A DNA stretch of 64,000 nt from Hyposmocoma kahamanoa (taxonomy: Eukaryota > Arthropoda > Insecta > Lepidoptera > Cosmopterigidae): NCBI RefSeq assembly GCF_003589595.1, contig NW_020653945.1, positions 8,344,803-8,408,802 of the forward strand, written 5' to 3'. The notes below the pieces were generated by a model, which ran no database searches, was not told where the DNA came from, and worked only from the letters and a program-made list of their open reading frames with translations. Within the stretch, counting starts at the first letter, position 1, and every line of letters begins with the position of its first letter. Shown piece after piece: positions 36,560-51,500 of this stretch. The position numbers were made by a program, and so were the translations under genes.

Positions 36560-39500
36560 ACCTAGCGTAGTGGAGAAGGAACGCGTTTCAATAGCACATC
36601 TTTATTTTGGCATTTAACTAAAATAACTTTTTATTAAAATAACTTTGGAAGATAATGTAAATTTAGTAGCAGTAGAGCTCCTTGTGAAAGAGTTCGTCCA
36701 GGGTAAGTTGCCTGCCAACTTACCTATTCCTGCCGCCAAGCAGTAATGTCAGCGTTATTGCGTTCTGGGTTTGAAGGGTAATAAGGGTTTGCTGGTGAAA
36801 TTCAGAGAACACAGAACTCTTTCACATGGAACTCTAATGTTACTAAAATAACATAATGCGTATACGAGTATACTTCTTCTTGTACTTCTCGTCGTCTTAA
36901 GGTGTATACCTCGTATGTGGTTTCTATGTAATTTTTAAGGATGAAGATAAAAGTGTGTTGTAAAATCATAAAATGTACTAAACGCAATAATGTTTGTAGG
37001 TAGCATTTTAATTAGTTAAATTATACCTCTTCCAAATACTATATTACATTAATACATTTGAGCTAGAAGTTTTTCTTTTACAAAAATCAGTAAAAACGAA
37101 CTATGTGAAAACACGTATGCGAAGTTTTCACCGTAAGGCGCCGTTGTATAAGAGCTAGGTAGTTGTGGGTTGAATAATTTATTGCAAATTTTCTGTCCAG
37201 TTCCCTAATTTTGAGCTCATCTGACATGAACTTCGCTTGTAATAGCTTCAGCTTGGTCTTCGTTTGCCTTTCTGTCTTTCGAGCTTGCCTTTCGTAATAT
37301 TTTTACAAAAACTGTATAGAAAAAGAAACTTTAACCGAACTTTGTGGGGTACACAACACGTACTTAATGATATAACTATATAATATGTACACATACTATA
37401 TTGTACGTTCTGTTTTGATAGTTTAATGTGTCTTACACAAATGTTTTTTGAGTTATTTAGACTGTACTTACACAATTAACAAAAAATAGACCAATTTTCA
37501 GTAATCCAACTTTATATTTCTTTGATTATTATTTTGTCTGTTTCGTAAAATCAACCCTGTTATTAAATATTTTTTAATGTATTGTCGGTGATGTTTTCTG
37601 TATTTTAATGACTGACAATCGGGCGTCTACTGTTTTCATAATCATCATCAACAACCCATTTATACATGCCTCTGCTGGGCACTGGTCTCCTCTCAGGCTA
37701 TAGTTAGGCCATAGTCCGCCTCGCTGATCCAATGCGGTGGTAGTCAAACCATTATGCTACCACGGCTTTTAAGCTTTCTTATCTACTGTTTTATCCCTTG
37801 CGCGTTTTAATACTTTTATTATTCATCCAGCTTACGACTAGTTTTTAAAGGCTCTAATTGGGAATATTATGATAGTTATATAATCATCCATAATTTATAG
37901 CTTTAAGAAAGATACTACTATCTTTCTTAAAACTCTCGTTTTCAAAAATACCTTAAATATTTTTTTCTGCTCAATCCAAGATCAACATACCTTTTGTTCA
38001 AATGGCAGTGTATTAGTTATGTGCCAATGTATTAGTTCGTTGTATTTCTCTCCAAGGTGGGCTATGGCAAAATAACAGCATAGGTTTGTATTGTCCTCAA
38101 ATGTAATGCGATAGACCCTTTTGTCATACCTTATTTCATTTGTATCGTTGTTCTTGCAATTACGATTATAGATTATATAGAGTACAATTATGTTTTATGT
38201 ATTTTTGACTCCGACCGGATTCGAACCAGTGACAGTGACGCCAAACCGGGGCTAGGAGGTGTAGTCCAGTGTGTGTATTATTAATGTAGGGAATTTGGTT
38301 TATAATTGCATAAAATTACATAAGTTAGCTAAAGCCCAATTAATGTGGAAGAAACAAATGGCAACAGAACGTATGGCGATAACAGTTCTTCAGGTTAATT
38401 ATTTATATTTATCGATTTAGGTGATTGGTGCTTAAAGAAATTAAAACATCCTGAAAGTAACTTCATAATTCAGTCATGTTTAAACAATTCTAATGTTATA
38501 AACTATAATTTCAATTTGAAAGAGAGAACGCTCTTACGAAGTGCCAATGTTCATAGGGTGCTATAAGTTTCCGGAACTGGCCACTTACATAAACAATATT
38601 TAAAATGTAATTACAACATTTGAAAATGGAACTCTTTGGCTGTAGAATACAGTTTGTTTCATATGACTGTCACATTGTTTTTACATTGTGGCGTCATTTT
38701 AGAAATTGGTTGTCTACATCACTATGGATTTAACTCGTGAAAATTTTCGTAGTATGATTTTCTACGACTTTAAGTGTAATCTAACAGCTCAGCGGAGCTT
38801 CGCTCGGCTTCAAACTGCTTTTGGCGATAAAGCATCATGCAAGACGACTATTTATAGCTGGTTTGCAGAATTCAAACACGGTCGTGTAAATCTCAGTGAC
38901 GATTTGGTGATAGTCGTCCGTTCACTGTAGTGAACAACAAAAACATCGATGCTGTGCGCCATATGATCAAAACAGACAGGCATGTGACATACCATGAGAT
39001 TCGAGCATCTTTAGGCATACGCATGAGTCAAATACAATCAAAACTACACAAACATTTGGATGTGAAAAAGCTGTGCTTTCGGTGGATCCCACACAATTTG
39101 ACTGAGGCAAAAAACGGATCGGGTCACTTGGTGCAATGCCATGCTTACCAGATTCAATGAAGGGGCGCCAAATTTGGTGTGGGACGTAGTAACAGGTGAT
39201 GAAACATGGATTTATAGTTACGATCCCAAATCAAAGCAGAAATCGAGCGTATGGGTCTTTCGAGATGAGCCGAAACCAACCAAAGTGGCGCGCGTGAAAA
39301 GTGCCTCTAAGCGGACGATTGCTTCTTTTTTTAATAAAGCTGGACACTTGGCTACTGTTGCTTTGGACAATTGTTGTACTGTGAATAGTGATTAGTACAC
39401 GACCATTTGTTTGTCGGAAGTTATTGACAAACACCGTAAAAATAACCGTACACGCCGTATCATCTTGCACCACGATAATGCCAGTTCACACACGGCCTGA

Positions 39501-42500
39501 TATACAAATGAATTTTTGAAGGTGAACAACGTTGACCTTATGAGCCATCACGCGTACAGTCCCGACCTGACACCTTGTGGCTTTTATTTATTTCCAAAAA
39601 TTAAGAACCAGTTACGCGGTCAACGATATTTTTTTCTTACTTTTTCCGGAAACTTATAGTGCGCCTCACGTATTAGTTCATTGTGTGCCTCTCCTAGGTG
39701 GGCTATGGCAAAATAACAGCAATGGTTTGTATTGTCCTCAAATGTAAGGCGATAGGCCCTTTTTAACCGACCTCAAAAAAGTTGGAGGTTCTCAGATTCG
39801 ACTTTTTTTTTGTATGTATGTTACGCGATAACTCCGGTATTTGTAAACCGATTTTCATGATTCATTGGAAAGAGGGTACTCCATAGTGATCCTATTTAAT
39901 TTTGAAGAAAATCATCCACCTCTAAGGGTGGTTGCTCACGCATGAAGATTCATTTTGTTAGATAGCGCCTAAATTTTATTATAAGGAGCAATTATTTTAA
40001 TGGTTGATTTTGCTACTCTTCAATTCAAGGCGTTTTTCTCTCAATATACTCTGAGTAGTGAAAACCGATTTTTATTATCTCTTGTGTCAAGTCCCGTATA
40101 GTGGCGAACTAGGGGATGAATCTTGGTTTACGCACTTTCCGGTAACCGATTTCAATAAAACTTGGTAATTATATGCAATTCAACGTACTTTTGAGGTCTG
40201 TTTTTTTAGTACTCTGTACAGAGATTATGTCATGCTTTATTTCATTTGTGTCGTTTGTTCTTGCAATTTCTGTTTTATGTATTTTCATATTTCGAGGACA
40301 CTCGACGTTACGATATACGATATCTATACAAAGGCATATACAGATGTAGAAGTACACGTTGGATAATAAAAATTTACATTACCCAGAGCGTATAATTGAA
40401 ATATATGTACATTACAAAGTACCTAATTTTCTAAATAAAACGACAAATTATATGTCTGTATCCATAATGGATATACGTACATGCTTTATACAAAAGAGAC
40501 AGTGGCGAGGCCAACAATAATTTTCAATTATAAACGCATTAGCAGCAACCTACACCGACTTATTTACATTCTGTACACGGGTCAAATCGACGATTATTTA
40601 CAACTTATAAAGGTCATTTAGCCAGTCTTATGCACATTGATATACAGTACAAATTGATAATCTGTTATTTACATTAACAAAAAACAATCGTATTCAGCTA
40701 ATGTTAGGCTATTTCCTCTATGAAACGTGATAATTGATATATTATTTTTTTATCAACTTATTTTTATCAACGTAAATATATTGTCTGATCGTAAAGCTAA
40801 TAGCAGATTGATATCAATTAAGTGTTATTATTGATACAAAGATCGAATAAAGACAAAGAACAATTTCTTCAATCCGACTTGACGTTCGAGTGAACCAGCG
40901 ACTTTACGCCAAACCGGTGCTACGAGGTCTAGTCCATTCTGTGTATTTTTAATTTAGGGAATTGGGTTTATAATTTTTTAAATCTTCATAGGATTTAAGA
41001 TATTTAATTTAGGATATAAGTTAATGAAAGTCCAATTAACGTGGGATAAACAAGCGGCGACAGATTGCAGGTTAATTATTTTATCGATTTAGGCATTGGT
41101 GTTTAAAGAAATTAAAACACAATATAAATAGAAAATGGCATCAATAGCAAAATGTTTAACAATCCTGAAAGTAACTTCATAATACAGTGATATTAAAACA
41201 TTTTTAATGTTATAAACCATAATTTCAATTTGAAAGAGAGAATGTTCTTACGAACTAACCACCTAATTCGTCCAATTGGAAAACGTTTTATCGATTGTTA
41301 GAGTTGCAAATTCACGGATCATAAAACGGCATCGTAAAATGCGCTGGCGCAGCGCAACGAATGCGCCCGAGTCGGTGATCGTGCGTTTTGCAACCATAAT
41401 GCAATCGGTTTTCTAATAAATTATTCGAAAACGATACTGGTTTCGAACTTAGGAATCATATAATTTCTTGTCATATAGTCGCATAAAGTCTTTGTTTTAA
41501 AAAGCTAGTTTACTATATTTTGTTAGTCTAGCGATCGTGTATCAAAATTTGTTTATAAATTTGCTTTTTACATATCGTCAATTAATTATTTAATATTAAT
41601 TTTTTATTATTTACGTTTTACTTCCTTGATATTTATTAATTTATTTTTTGTTAAATGGCCTACCGCCTAACTGAGTCGGTTCTTGAGGTACCTGCGCGGT
41701 GCTTGGGGTTTGACAGTTTACGCAACAGATATGTCGCCTAGTACACGGGATAATTTCAACAATATTTTTCTGGTGACATTCAATTACAATTTGAGTGAAA
41801 ATAGAAAAATAAAAATACCATATTGTACAGTGAGTATTTCTTTTTATGATATCAAGTGACGGGATGAACTAGTCGTGCGCCTGGTGGTAAGCAACACGCC
41901 TGTCCATAGCATTTGCAGTGCCATTCAGAACCTTAAATCGCAAAGATCTGAGTGGCACTGCCACTGCGCCCGTCACCCAGAGACATATGTTGACAAGTTC
42001 CGTATGCCTGTAATTTCACCAACACCCTTACCCTTCAAAACCGGAAAGAAATAATATTCACATTACTTGCTTGGTGGCAAAAATAGGTAATGTGGCAGTA
42101 ATTCCCTGGATGAACTCTTTCACAAGGAACTCTACTGCTGCTATATAACTATGTATATATAATTTGTGATGCATTCATGAATATTTAAAAAATATATAAG
42201 TAACCGAATTTCTCAGAAACACACACAACAGTAAAGATTAAAGCAGAAGGCAGCGACTCGATAGCATATCGAATCATCCCATTCATCTGTAGGGTAATCG
42301 ATCCATTTTGCGGTCACTCGCATCTCCCGGCTTCCTGATTTACGAATTCGATGAACTGTACTGTAAAAACCATACCGTGTTTCTCTAGAGACGTTTGTAT
42401 ACTCTGTTGTAAGTACATTATTGTCCACTAATGATAATAATTTTCACGGTCGACTGAACGCACTCGGCAGTTGGACCTTATTATAATAAATTAACGGTGG

Positions 42501-45500
42501 CGTGCTCTAATGGGCCCTCGTAATTACATCGAATATTACAAACTGCTAAAGGGTCGTCAAAAAATCGCCAGATGTGGATTGTTAAGGTAAACTTTGTCTG
42601 ATTTTTTTAGTGACAAAAGCATTGATAATTAATAAATACGAGTACCTATGCAAATAAAGCTACTTCAATGACGGGTCCGGAATTTTGATTTAAATTACTG
42701 ACTGGCATTTGAAATCCATGTGTCCACGTCCATGTATTATTGAAAACAAAACATGTTACACCTGGTTTAATCCGTCAAAGTGCATGTGAGTGAATGTATG
42801 ATATACCTTCAGTATTTATATACCTAATGTTTGACCGGACACAGTAAAATTTTTTTTTACAATATCAAGTGACGGGATGAACAAGTCGTGCGCCTGATGG
42901 TAAACTACACGCCTATCCGTAACAGTTGCAGTGCCACTCAGAGCTTTAAATCGCAACGATCTGAGGTGCACTGCCATTGCGCCCGTTACACTGAGACATA
43001 AGTTGAAAAGTCCCACGTGCCTGTAATTTCACCAGCACCCTTACCCTTCAAAACCGAAACATAGGAATGCTGACGTTACTTCTTGGCGGCAGAAATAGTA
43101 ATCTTGGCAGTACTTCCCTGGACGAACCTTTCATAAAGAACTGCTACTGATAAAACTATACTTGTTTTGTGCATGTCAGCTTGTATACAACTTGATTTGT
43201 ACCACTTTAATATTTATCGAGTATTTAGGTTTTCACGATTGTTATACCTACATAGGAAATGAAACTCAACCGAGTCAACCAGCCGTTACTTGTAAAGGGC
43301 CCGATACGTTGTTTAATTTCGATAAACAAATATACGCAAATTTGGATCCGAAAATTGTTTCATTTACTTAAATGTTTTCTTAAGTATCATCGACAAAATG
43401 AAAGTAAAATAAATAATCAGCTTACTTCAGCTACTCGAGAACCTTTGATGAGGTATTTGTCGAAGCTATGGTCAACATACGCGGGTGGCAAACCGCAACC
43501 ACGCTCCTCTGCTCGACTGCGCTAATTCTTCACGCGTTATACCCTTAATTCTCAGCGTGCGTATTCAATAGCTATATCTCGTACTCCGTAGAATTATAAA
43601 ATAATGTTTTATATTGTTTTCGATTATAGGTAATTTTAAACGTTTCTGTCGACTTTTGTACATAAGAAATGTGGATGTATTATTATGATACTTGAAACTA
43701 TATATATTCAGAACAATGTCATAAATATTGAATGGCACGCCACACATATACATATATGCCACAAATCTCGTTTTGAAGATTGTACCAAAATATCATGTGT
43801 ATACGTAACATTCTAAGGTATATTTTAAAAAAGTGACTCATTGTACGATAGTCCACGCAAAGGTTCCACGTTACAAACCAATGCTCATACAATGATTTAC
43901 AGATCCTTAACGCGTATCGATTACTTAACAGTTACATAATTCTGTGCACGTTGGTCAATATATTAGGGTTGTCACCGCCTCTAACACAAACATATTTTCA
44001 TATTTAATTTTATTAGACTCGGTACAGACAAAGTCTTGGAATGGTGTATTAAATTCTGTCTTAGTAGAAATTTATTGGTCATCAACAAATTAAGGGTTTA
44101 GGTAATCTATTACCTTCTATATTTTTTGATAAAGGAGTACTTTAATTTTAAATAAATATTTAATAAAGACCGAAATATTTTGTTTAATAAATTTAATACA
44201 ACTGTATTAAATTTTAAGTTTTAATAAGGGGGGTTCGAAATAGAAAGGTAAGTAATGTCGAAGTAACGAAGGAAGTGCAGTTCGATCGGGTGTTGACCGC
44301 AGAAAGCTTTGCTAAGGCTTCGTATCTTCAGGGACACGATCCCGAGAAATCGAGGATGTAGAACAATATACAAATAAATTAGACCGGTTTAACGTCACGC
44401 GTCCCCAAGACGCACGGTGAATCATCTTAGTAAAAAAATATATAACCTTCAAAACTTTTATTAATGGTGGATGAAAACACAATGCGTTAAAGACACCGAG
44501 CGGTATGAGTCGTCCATATAAATACACGGAATCTGTGTTCCGACCGACCCGCATTCGCTCTCTCTGTGTTTCACTTAAAAGTCTTCCAATGGCGTTGTAA
44601 CAAGGTATATTCACTCAGTAATTCAGTTAATAAAATGTCAGATTTACATATGGAAACTTCTTTTTTAGGTGTATAGTAGAAATGATTTATGTTCACATTT
44701 ACTTATTTTTATTCGTTGAATATATTGTCGGATCATATAAACATTTATATTATTCAATGGTTTTTTGAAGTATAATGACTTAGCTATATTTATTTTAAAC
44801 TACACTTTTTATTACAGGTGTAAAAGATGATTCAGATGATGTATCAAGCAAGAGTTGCGGCGGTGATGCTTCAGCGCTCGCCAAGAAACAGCGAAAGGCA
44901 AGAACTGCTTTCACAGACCACCAACTGCAGACTCTTGAGAAGTCATTCGAGCGGCAGAAGTACCTCAGCGTCCAAGACAGGATGGAGCTTGCCGCGAAGC
45001 TAGGACTTACAGACACGCAGGTCAAAACGTGGTACCAGAATCGAAGGTGAGTTAGTGCTTTAATTAAATTTATAATATTCCCTTTCGAGTTCATACTGTG
45101 ACCGCATTAATGAATAAGAGTTTTCTTGTAGACTTTCAAAGAAAAGAAACTTTATTTCTACCTACGACGTACTGTGATTTCCCAAATTATTTATGTAAAC
45201 AATTCTAGCACTGTTACACGTATTACTGACAGTAGCAGCACGATAGATGGACTTAAAAAAACAATTATCAAAACGTTTTAGGATTGGTATAAGTTATAAG
45301 ATATAGTCGTCTTTAATCTCGCCTTTTTGAAAATTAGTTATATACACAGTAATAAATGTAATAGTATTATCTTAGTATAACAAGAATAAGACAAGTATGG
45401 TAACTCCATAATCCGCTACTCGCTTTGTATAGATGCACACATTCGTATAATAATAAATGGCGCGTAAGATGAAGCGCTAAGCATTGCGAGATTATACGAA

Positions 45501-48500
45501 TGTGTGCGTCCACAGTACGCGGCGGACGCACACATACTCTGTTACGTTTGTATGGAGTTACCATCTTGTCTTATTATACTATGGTATTTCTAAAGCTTTC
45601 TGATTTACATAGTTTATCTTTCGTATCCATTTACCAGAATCGCTGTTACTAAATTACCCATACTCTAACCACTATCCACTGTCACTTTTACATTGACACT
45701 CATCTCTATTAGTTTGAGAGGCGCCTGTGAGATCGGCGGCGTCTCAAAGCAATGCTGAGTCAGCGTCTCTGCTACTGGCGGACACATGTATCTTGTAATC
45801 TATTGTCTTTTAAAGAACTTAGACCCCAACTGTGGGAAAATAAAATACTCAATAATTAGGTATCAGAATAAATTTCGATTGTACACCTGCTTCAAGTGTA
45901 TTTAAGTATAGTAACATTTTTAGAATTATTCTTGCAGTTTTTCAGGAACAAACTATAGCTAAATAAAGAATATTTTATTTATTGGAAAAGATACTTAAAT
46001 CGCGTATATTTCTTTTTTCGAACAAACCAACACTTAGGGTTCTTTGCAGGTCTCATGGCTAAAGCTGACTAAGATGGTGAATGATGAAGAGTATCGATAA
46101 TTTTTTTTTTAATTTTAAATATAAGTTATTATGCGGAACAGCGACGATAAACCTTTACAGTTTTGTGATTATTTTTTATAAGTCACAGCAAGAAAAATAG
46201 ATATTTTTAGGGGCGAAAAATGTCGTAATTTACTTTTTGCCGTTTTTTTCCTTGTTATTTATTTACTTTGTATTTTACATTATAAAATCATAAAATTAAG
46301 GTTTTATTTATTATTGCAAAAGTAATAATTATAATTTTAAATAATTTTGGTCAGTTGTAGTATACATTTACGTCATCGTACATAAACTTTTACTATCTTT
46401 CAGTATAAACTCGCAAATTCAAATTTAACCTATTTCTTAAAAAGAACAAACGGTTAATAAACCAAACGAACATTTTGGTAACAATGGGCATTTCATACAG
46501 AGTATGTGGGCAATCCATCCGTTTTAAAATGTATTTTATGTTGGCAATTTCACTTGCAGTTCTTAAAAAGGCAAAATGTAAAGTAAAATTTAATACTAAA
46601 CAATATTTTATTTCTTTAAAATATAAGTAATGGTGGGGAACCATTATGACGGACGGTTACGGGATTACTTTCATTTATTAAATAAACTATTCAAACATTT
46701 TGGTAACAATGAGCATTTCAAACCAGCAAATCTATGCAATCTATACGTTTCAAAATAATATCAAACGGCATAAAGCATTTTGTGTCCGAGCGTCCGGTCG
46801 GCAATATCAAAAACAAACGCGAGTAATTAGGGCCGGCCGCCGCCGCCACAAAAACTGCGGTAGCTAAAAACAAACTACATTAATTTACTATTGATTCCAT
46901 GGAGTTTTTAATCAAGTGAAACATGATGACTATTTGTAGATTGATTGTTTGTACGTGTTTTAATTAAACACGATGTATAACTTAGGAAATATAGCTATAT
47001 ATAAATAAAGCTATATGTAATTATACACCTCTACAATCAAAATTGGGTAAAAAAATTGTAGGCGCAATAGGTTCCTAGCTAAGGACTGTTGGTTTATGAG
47101 TAGATAAATGACAGGGATTTTTTTAAATTATAGGTTTATACCAACTTTTTCGTACCTACGTATTCTGTAGTCTCTGCAGTATTTTTTTTAAGCTGATAGG
47201 TAGTTTTCAACTTGACAGCATTACAAATATCAAATATTCAAAGTGCTCAATGCCCGGGTGCGGGAGCGTTCCGGCGCCGCACACGGTGCTGTGCCCGCCC
47301 CGTCTGCCGTTTTTCAATCGTCGCATCTTTTTGCTCTGGTTTTTGTTGATTTTCTATAATTTCTCTAAACTAATGTTTGGCCTTTGATTTTTCGGTTCGT
47401 GAAAGGGTGTGAAATCGGAGTTAATTGAAGAATGTAATGGTTTTTGTCTGCGGCCATTTTCTCCTTTCTGTTTTTCTACCGTGTCTACATTTGGACACAG
47501 TAATTTTTATCTTAAACTAGCATTACACGCTTTTGTGTCCGATAATTGTTGGTTTACCTTAAAAAATATATTATACTTTGTAACAGAAGTAATTGGTCTT
47601 AATTGCAGCTCCAACCATTTGCTATTTAGGCCATTCATTATAAGTAACCATAATTGCATAGACAAGATTTTTATTACGTAGTTAATTAGCAATTGTTATC
47701 TACAAACAATTAAAATTTGATCATTTGCTTTACATTATAGTAACGACGAGTAGTTTCAATGTGTATGTCGAATCTAGATCAATGTGTTTTTAACAAGTAA
47801 TCATATACAAAACAGACTGAATCACTATGTTGAAATAGCTACTTATATGTTTTCGCGTACATACGAAATAATGTGACTGGTAAATAATTTTAGTAGCAGT
47901 AGATCTTTTTGTGAAAGTGTTTGTCCAGGGAAGTATCCCATCTTAGCTATTTCTGCCGCGAAGCAGTAATGTGTGCACTACTGTGTTCCGGTTTTGAAGG
48001 GTAGGTGCTGGTGAAATTACAGGGATACTTAATTGTCAACTCATGTCTCAGGGTGACGGGCACAGTGACAGTGCCCCTGTGATCTTTGTGATTTCTAGAT
48101 CTGAGTGCCACTGCAACTGTTATGGATAGACGTGTTTTCTTCGTCCCGTTACTAGGTATCATAAAAAAAAAACTTCAAATAATTTTATTTTGTGTAATAA
48201 AATAAAAGCAATCTGAGTACGTTATTTTTCACAATTATATATTTTTTATTATCAATAAATCAGTCAATCATATCTTTTCGGTAAAAATAAATATGTATTT
48301 AATTTTGAAAGTTTAAGCCACATGAAATTAAGAGTCCGATTCTATCTAATGTTGATTACAGATTACCAAATTTTGATTTTGATAAAATTTGACATTGATT
48401 TTACTCGTTTGAATTTATTTGAAAATGATGTATGAAATAAAATCAACCATAAACACAATACTATACAAACACTTAATACCGTATGGTATATATCTGTTTG

Positions 48501-51500
48501 TGGTGCACCATTCATCATTCAATATAGAAAAATAATAAAAAAAACGAAACGATGAGTGTGAACACTTCGTTACAAGGTACTTTGACGCTTCTAAAACTTA
48601 AGTGGGTGCCTTAATTCCTCGATAAGTACTTCCGCTTTTCCTTATTTGGAGCAGCCTACGGGGAAGATCATCGTACTTAATAAATGTTGAATAAGGTCGA
48701 CTATCGTGAACATCATTTTCATTACCTTTGCTTCATCTAAGGAGTTTCTATGGCTACCAATTCCAAAATGTTATAGCGACGTGTGAACGGCTCCCGAATA
48801 AGCAAGTCATGGCCGCGCCGACGCCGCTCTGCTCTCTGTTCTCTCATTATGTTACCCCGCCAACACTAAATTGACACCGTATTTATGAATCCATCGATTT
48901 ATTTGTTTAATACTTTTAGAATATGACTCATGGTATGACGGAAATCTGAAATTAGCTTAAAAATACGTATACTGAAAAAATACTAAAATTTTATTGGCAG
49001 AAAAAGAACTTTTTCACCTCACTACCTCGGAGAGGCTTTCTTTCTCATTAGATATCTGGGCGCAAAAGCGTTTTTGCTAGTGTGGACTAGTGAGTGTGAA
49101 GGTTTTTGAAATTCGAACTTGACGATGGACAGTGGTGCACCTAACTTTTTCTTTCGATAAAAAAAAACTAATGACACGTTCTACTACGCGATTTATCATG
49201 CATTATATATATATGTAATATAAATCCGTTGCCATATTTTATTCTTATTAATGTTGACATTAGATTGACAACTATAACTTATTTAAAAAAATTTTGTTTA
49301 TTAAATTATTTTGTTATAGTTCAACTGTATTTTCTTTCATGTATCATTTTCTTCGTTATAGTGAGGTGAAAAGTTGTGTGTTTCGCTCGGCAGCAAAGTT
49401 GTTTTGCGTCTTGTGCCTTGAAACCCTTGCTACGCTCAGGAATCTATTTTTGAATCTTAGCTTCCTTCGCTTGCTCAGGTTTCAATACAAGCACTAGCGT
49501 CAAACAACAACTTTGCGACCTTGCATAACAAATAACTATTAATAATTTAACATTGTTTGATTTTATTATTGATACAAAGATCGATTTACACAAAGAAAAT
49601 TCTTTCGATTTGACTGAACTTGAATCAGCGTTGTTGCTTACATAGGCCACCGTTTTTACCAACTGAGAACAGGCCGTGCTAGCACATAGAAAAAACCGTA
49701 AGATCTGTGGATTCAGACTGTAGTACTTAGTTGGTATCAATAATAATAATAACTAGTGGTGTATTTTCACAAATAAAATATATGAATGTCATTGTAGTAA
49801 AAATATCAGGATATTCAATGAAAATCAATACCGCAATCTATTGATTTTCTCGCCTATTGAGTAGTACATTAAATCATATGTACAAGTTAACAACACAAAT
49901 AGTACCTACCTTTGCTACGTATCTGCATGTTTGATTTTATAATTCGGTTAGGTACTAAAACTGAATAGATAGCGTTTATTTATGTGTAGAAGCCGTGGTA
50001 GCCTAATGGTTCGACCTAGTCCCTCTAGAGGTCGTGGGTTCAAATCCGGGCTCACACCTCTAAGTTTCCGGAATTTATGTGCGAAATTTAATTTGAAATT
50101 TAAAATGCACTTTTCGGCCAAAATGGGGAAAAACATCGTGATGAAGTTCAGAACTCTCGTAAGCCTTGTGTAGTAACCAACCCGCATTGGGTCAGCGTGG
50201 CGGACTATGGGTTAAACCTTCGCCTGAGAGGAGTCTCGTGTCTCACAGCGGGACATGTACATGGTTGATGATGATATTTATATGTTTGCCGACTAAAGTG
50301 GCCCAGCAGCTAGCACTATGGGCGCCAGATGAGCAGACATACCATTTGGGAAACAAATTTATCCGAACTAGTTCTGATCTGGGTATACTGGGTAGTGCTT
50401 CGGTGAATTTCGTAGCTCTGCAATACTAACTAGTACAGGGGATTGCCTAGTTCAAGACCACGTAATTTTCATACGGCGTTGTAAGCCGAAAAATCCTAGT
50501 ACAAAGATCTATAACAGACAAGAACTTCGTCGACCTGCTTACTCAACCTGTAGCTTAGTTGGCAGAGTGACACAACGGTCCCGCACGGCCGCTAGTTAAT
50601 GTCTTGTCGGGTGGAAGGAATTTTTCTTCGATTTTTGAATTAATTATAATTTTCATAGTTGTCTAGCACATTTTACATGCTGTACCTTTCGATAATATAA
50701 ATGTATGTATAAATAGTATGACATTAAAATAAATGGTACCCTTAAGATCGCCTAAAATTATTATTTAACAAGAAAAGAAAAATGAACAAAACAAACACGC
50801 AGTTGGCACTTACGAGAAGTGAAATCATGTTCGCCGAACAGGTAAAGGTTTAACGTTAGCGCCGGGGAATATTACCCGAGCCTTTAGTCAAATGAAAGGT
50901 TGCGACGTGTGATTCAGCACAATCGTTAAATGGTGCCACTGCTGGACAAAGGCAGATGGGGATTTGGAAGGTCACGACTCACGTGATCTTTTAAATTTGC
51001 CTAAATTATGAGTCGGAACTTAATTTCCGTATCAAACAATGATTTTTAAGGGTTTTTGAAATAAATACCTTTTATTTCTCTTCTCGCTCTGTATAACTCA
51101 ACTTAAGATATTTATTTTTCAAAAGACTACAAAATCACTTAGCGAGAAATACAAGTTAGGATAAAACTTCACTCTGTATAAGTAACGTTTTATACAATAC
51201 ATAGTTATACGTGTTCACAAAATATTCAAATTTATAGCCTTCTAAAACTGTTGTGTTCTAGTGATAAGAAAAAACAAGGCACCAATTGCATATCAATTCC
51301 ATGTAATAATTTATAAAAAAAAGTCTAATTTTTAAACACATTAGGTACGTTTCTCCAATTTTCGTATTTTCAAGGTGGAAGAATGTTCATCATACAGGAT
51401 TTTTCGTCTCGAATACTTGAGTATATATATTTAGATATTCTGATAGCTCATTTTAAGTTATTTCATTATTATTTTGTATGTACAAGGTGAACGTAAAATA

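Larger units (their letters stand above)
38541..41257. repeat. Segmental duplication, copy B, interrupted by three insertions
   Basis: Segments matching copy A in order: 38541-38555; 39668-39765; about 40228-40288; 40858-41257. They are separated by the mariner (38556-39665), an AACCGACCTC-type repeat (39763-40227) and a 570-bp segment (40289-40857) that is either inserted here or deleted from copy A. Divergence between copies is visible throughout, so the duplication is not recent. Confidence 0.75.
21249..44817 (+). other. BarH1: BarH1 intron 1 (23.6 kb)
   Basis: Donor GTTAGT at 21249, acceptor ATTACAG ending 44817. It holds an intact LINE, a dead mariner, three SINE families, seven copies of the poly(A)-tailed retroposon, foldback elements and a segmental duplication. 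I see no exon-like ORF of another host gene on either strand. Poorly annotated stretches such as 21250-24930 and 43373-44800 are AT-rich single-copy-looking sequence. Confidence 0.85.
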
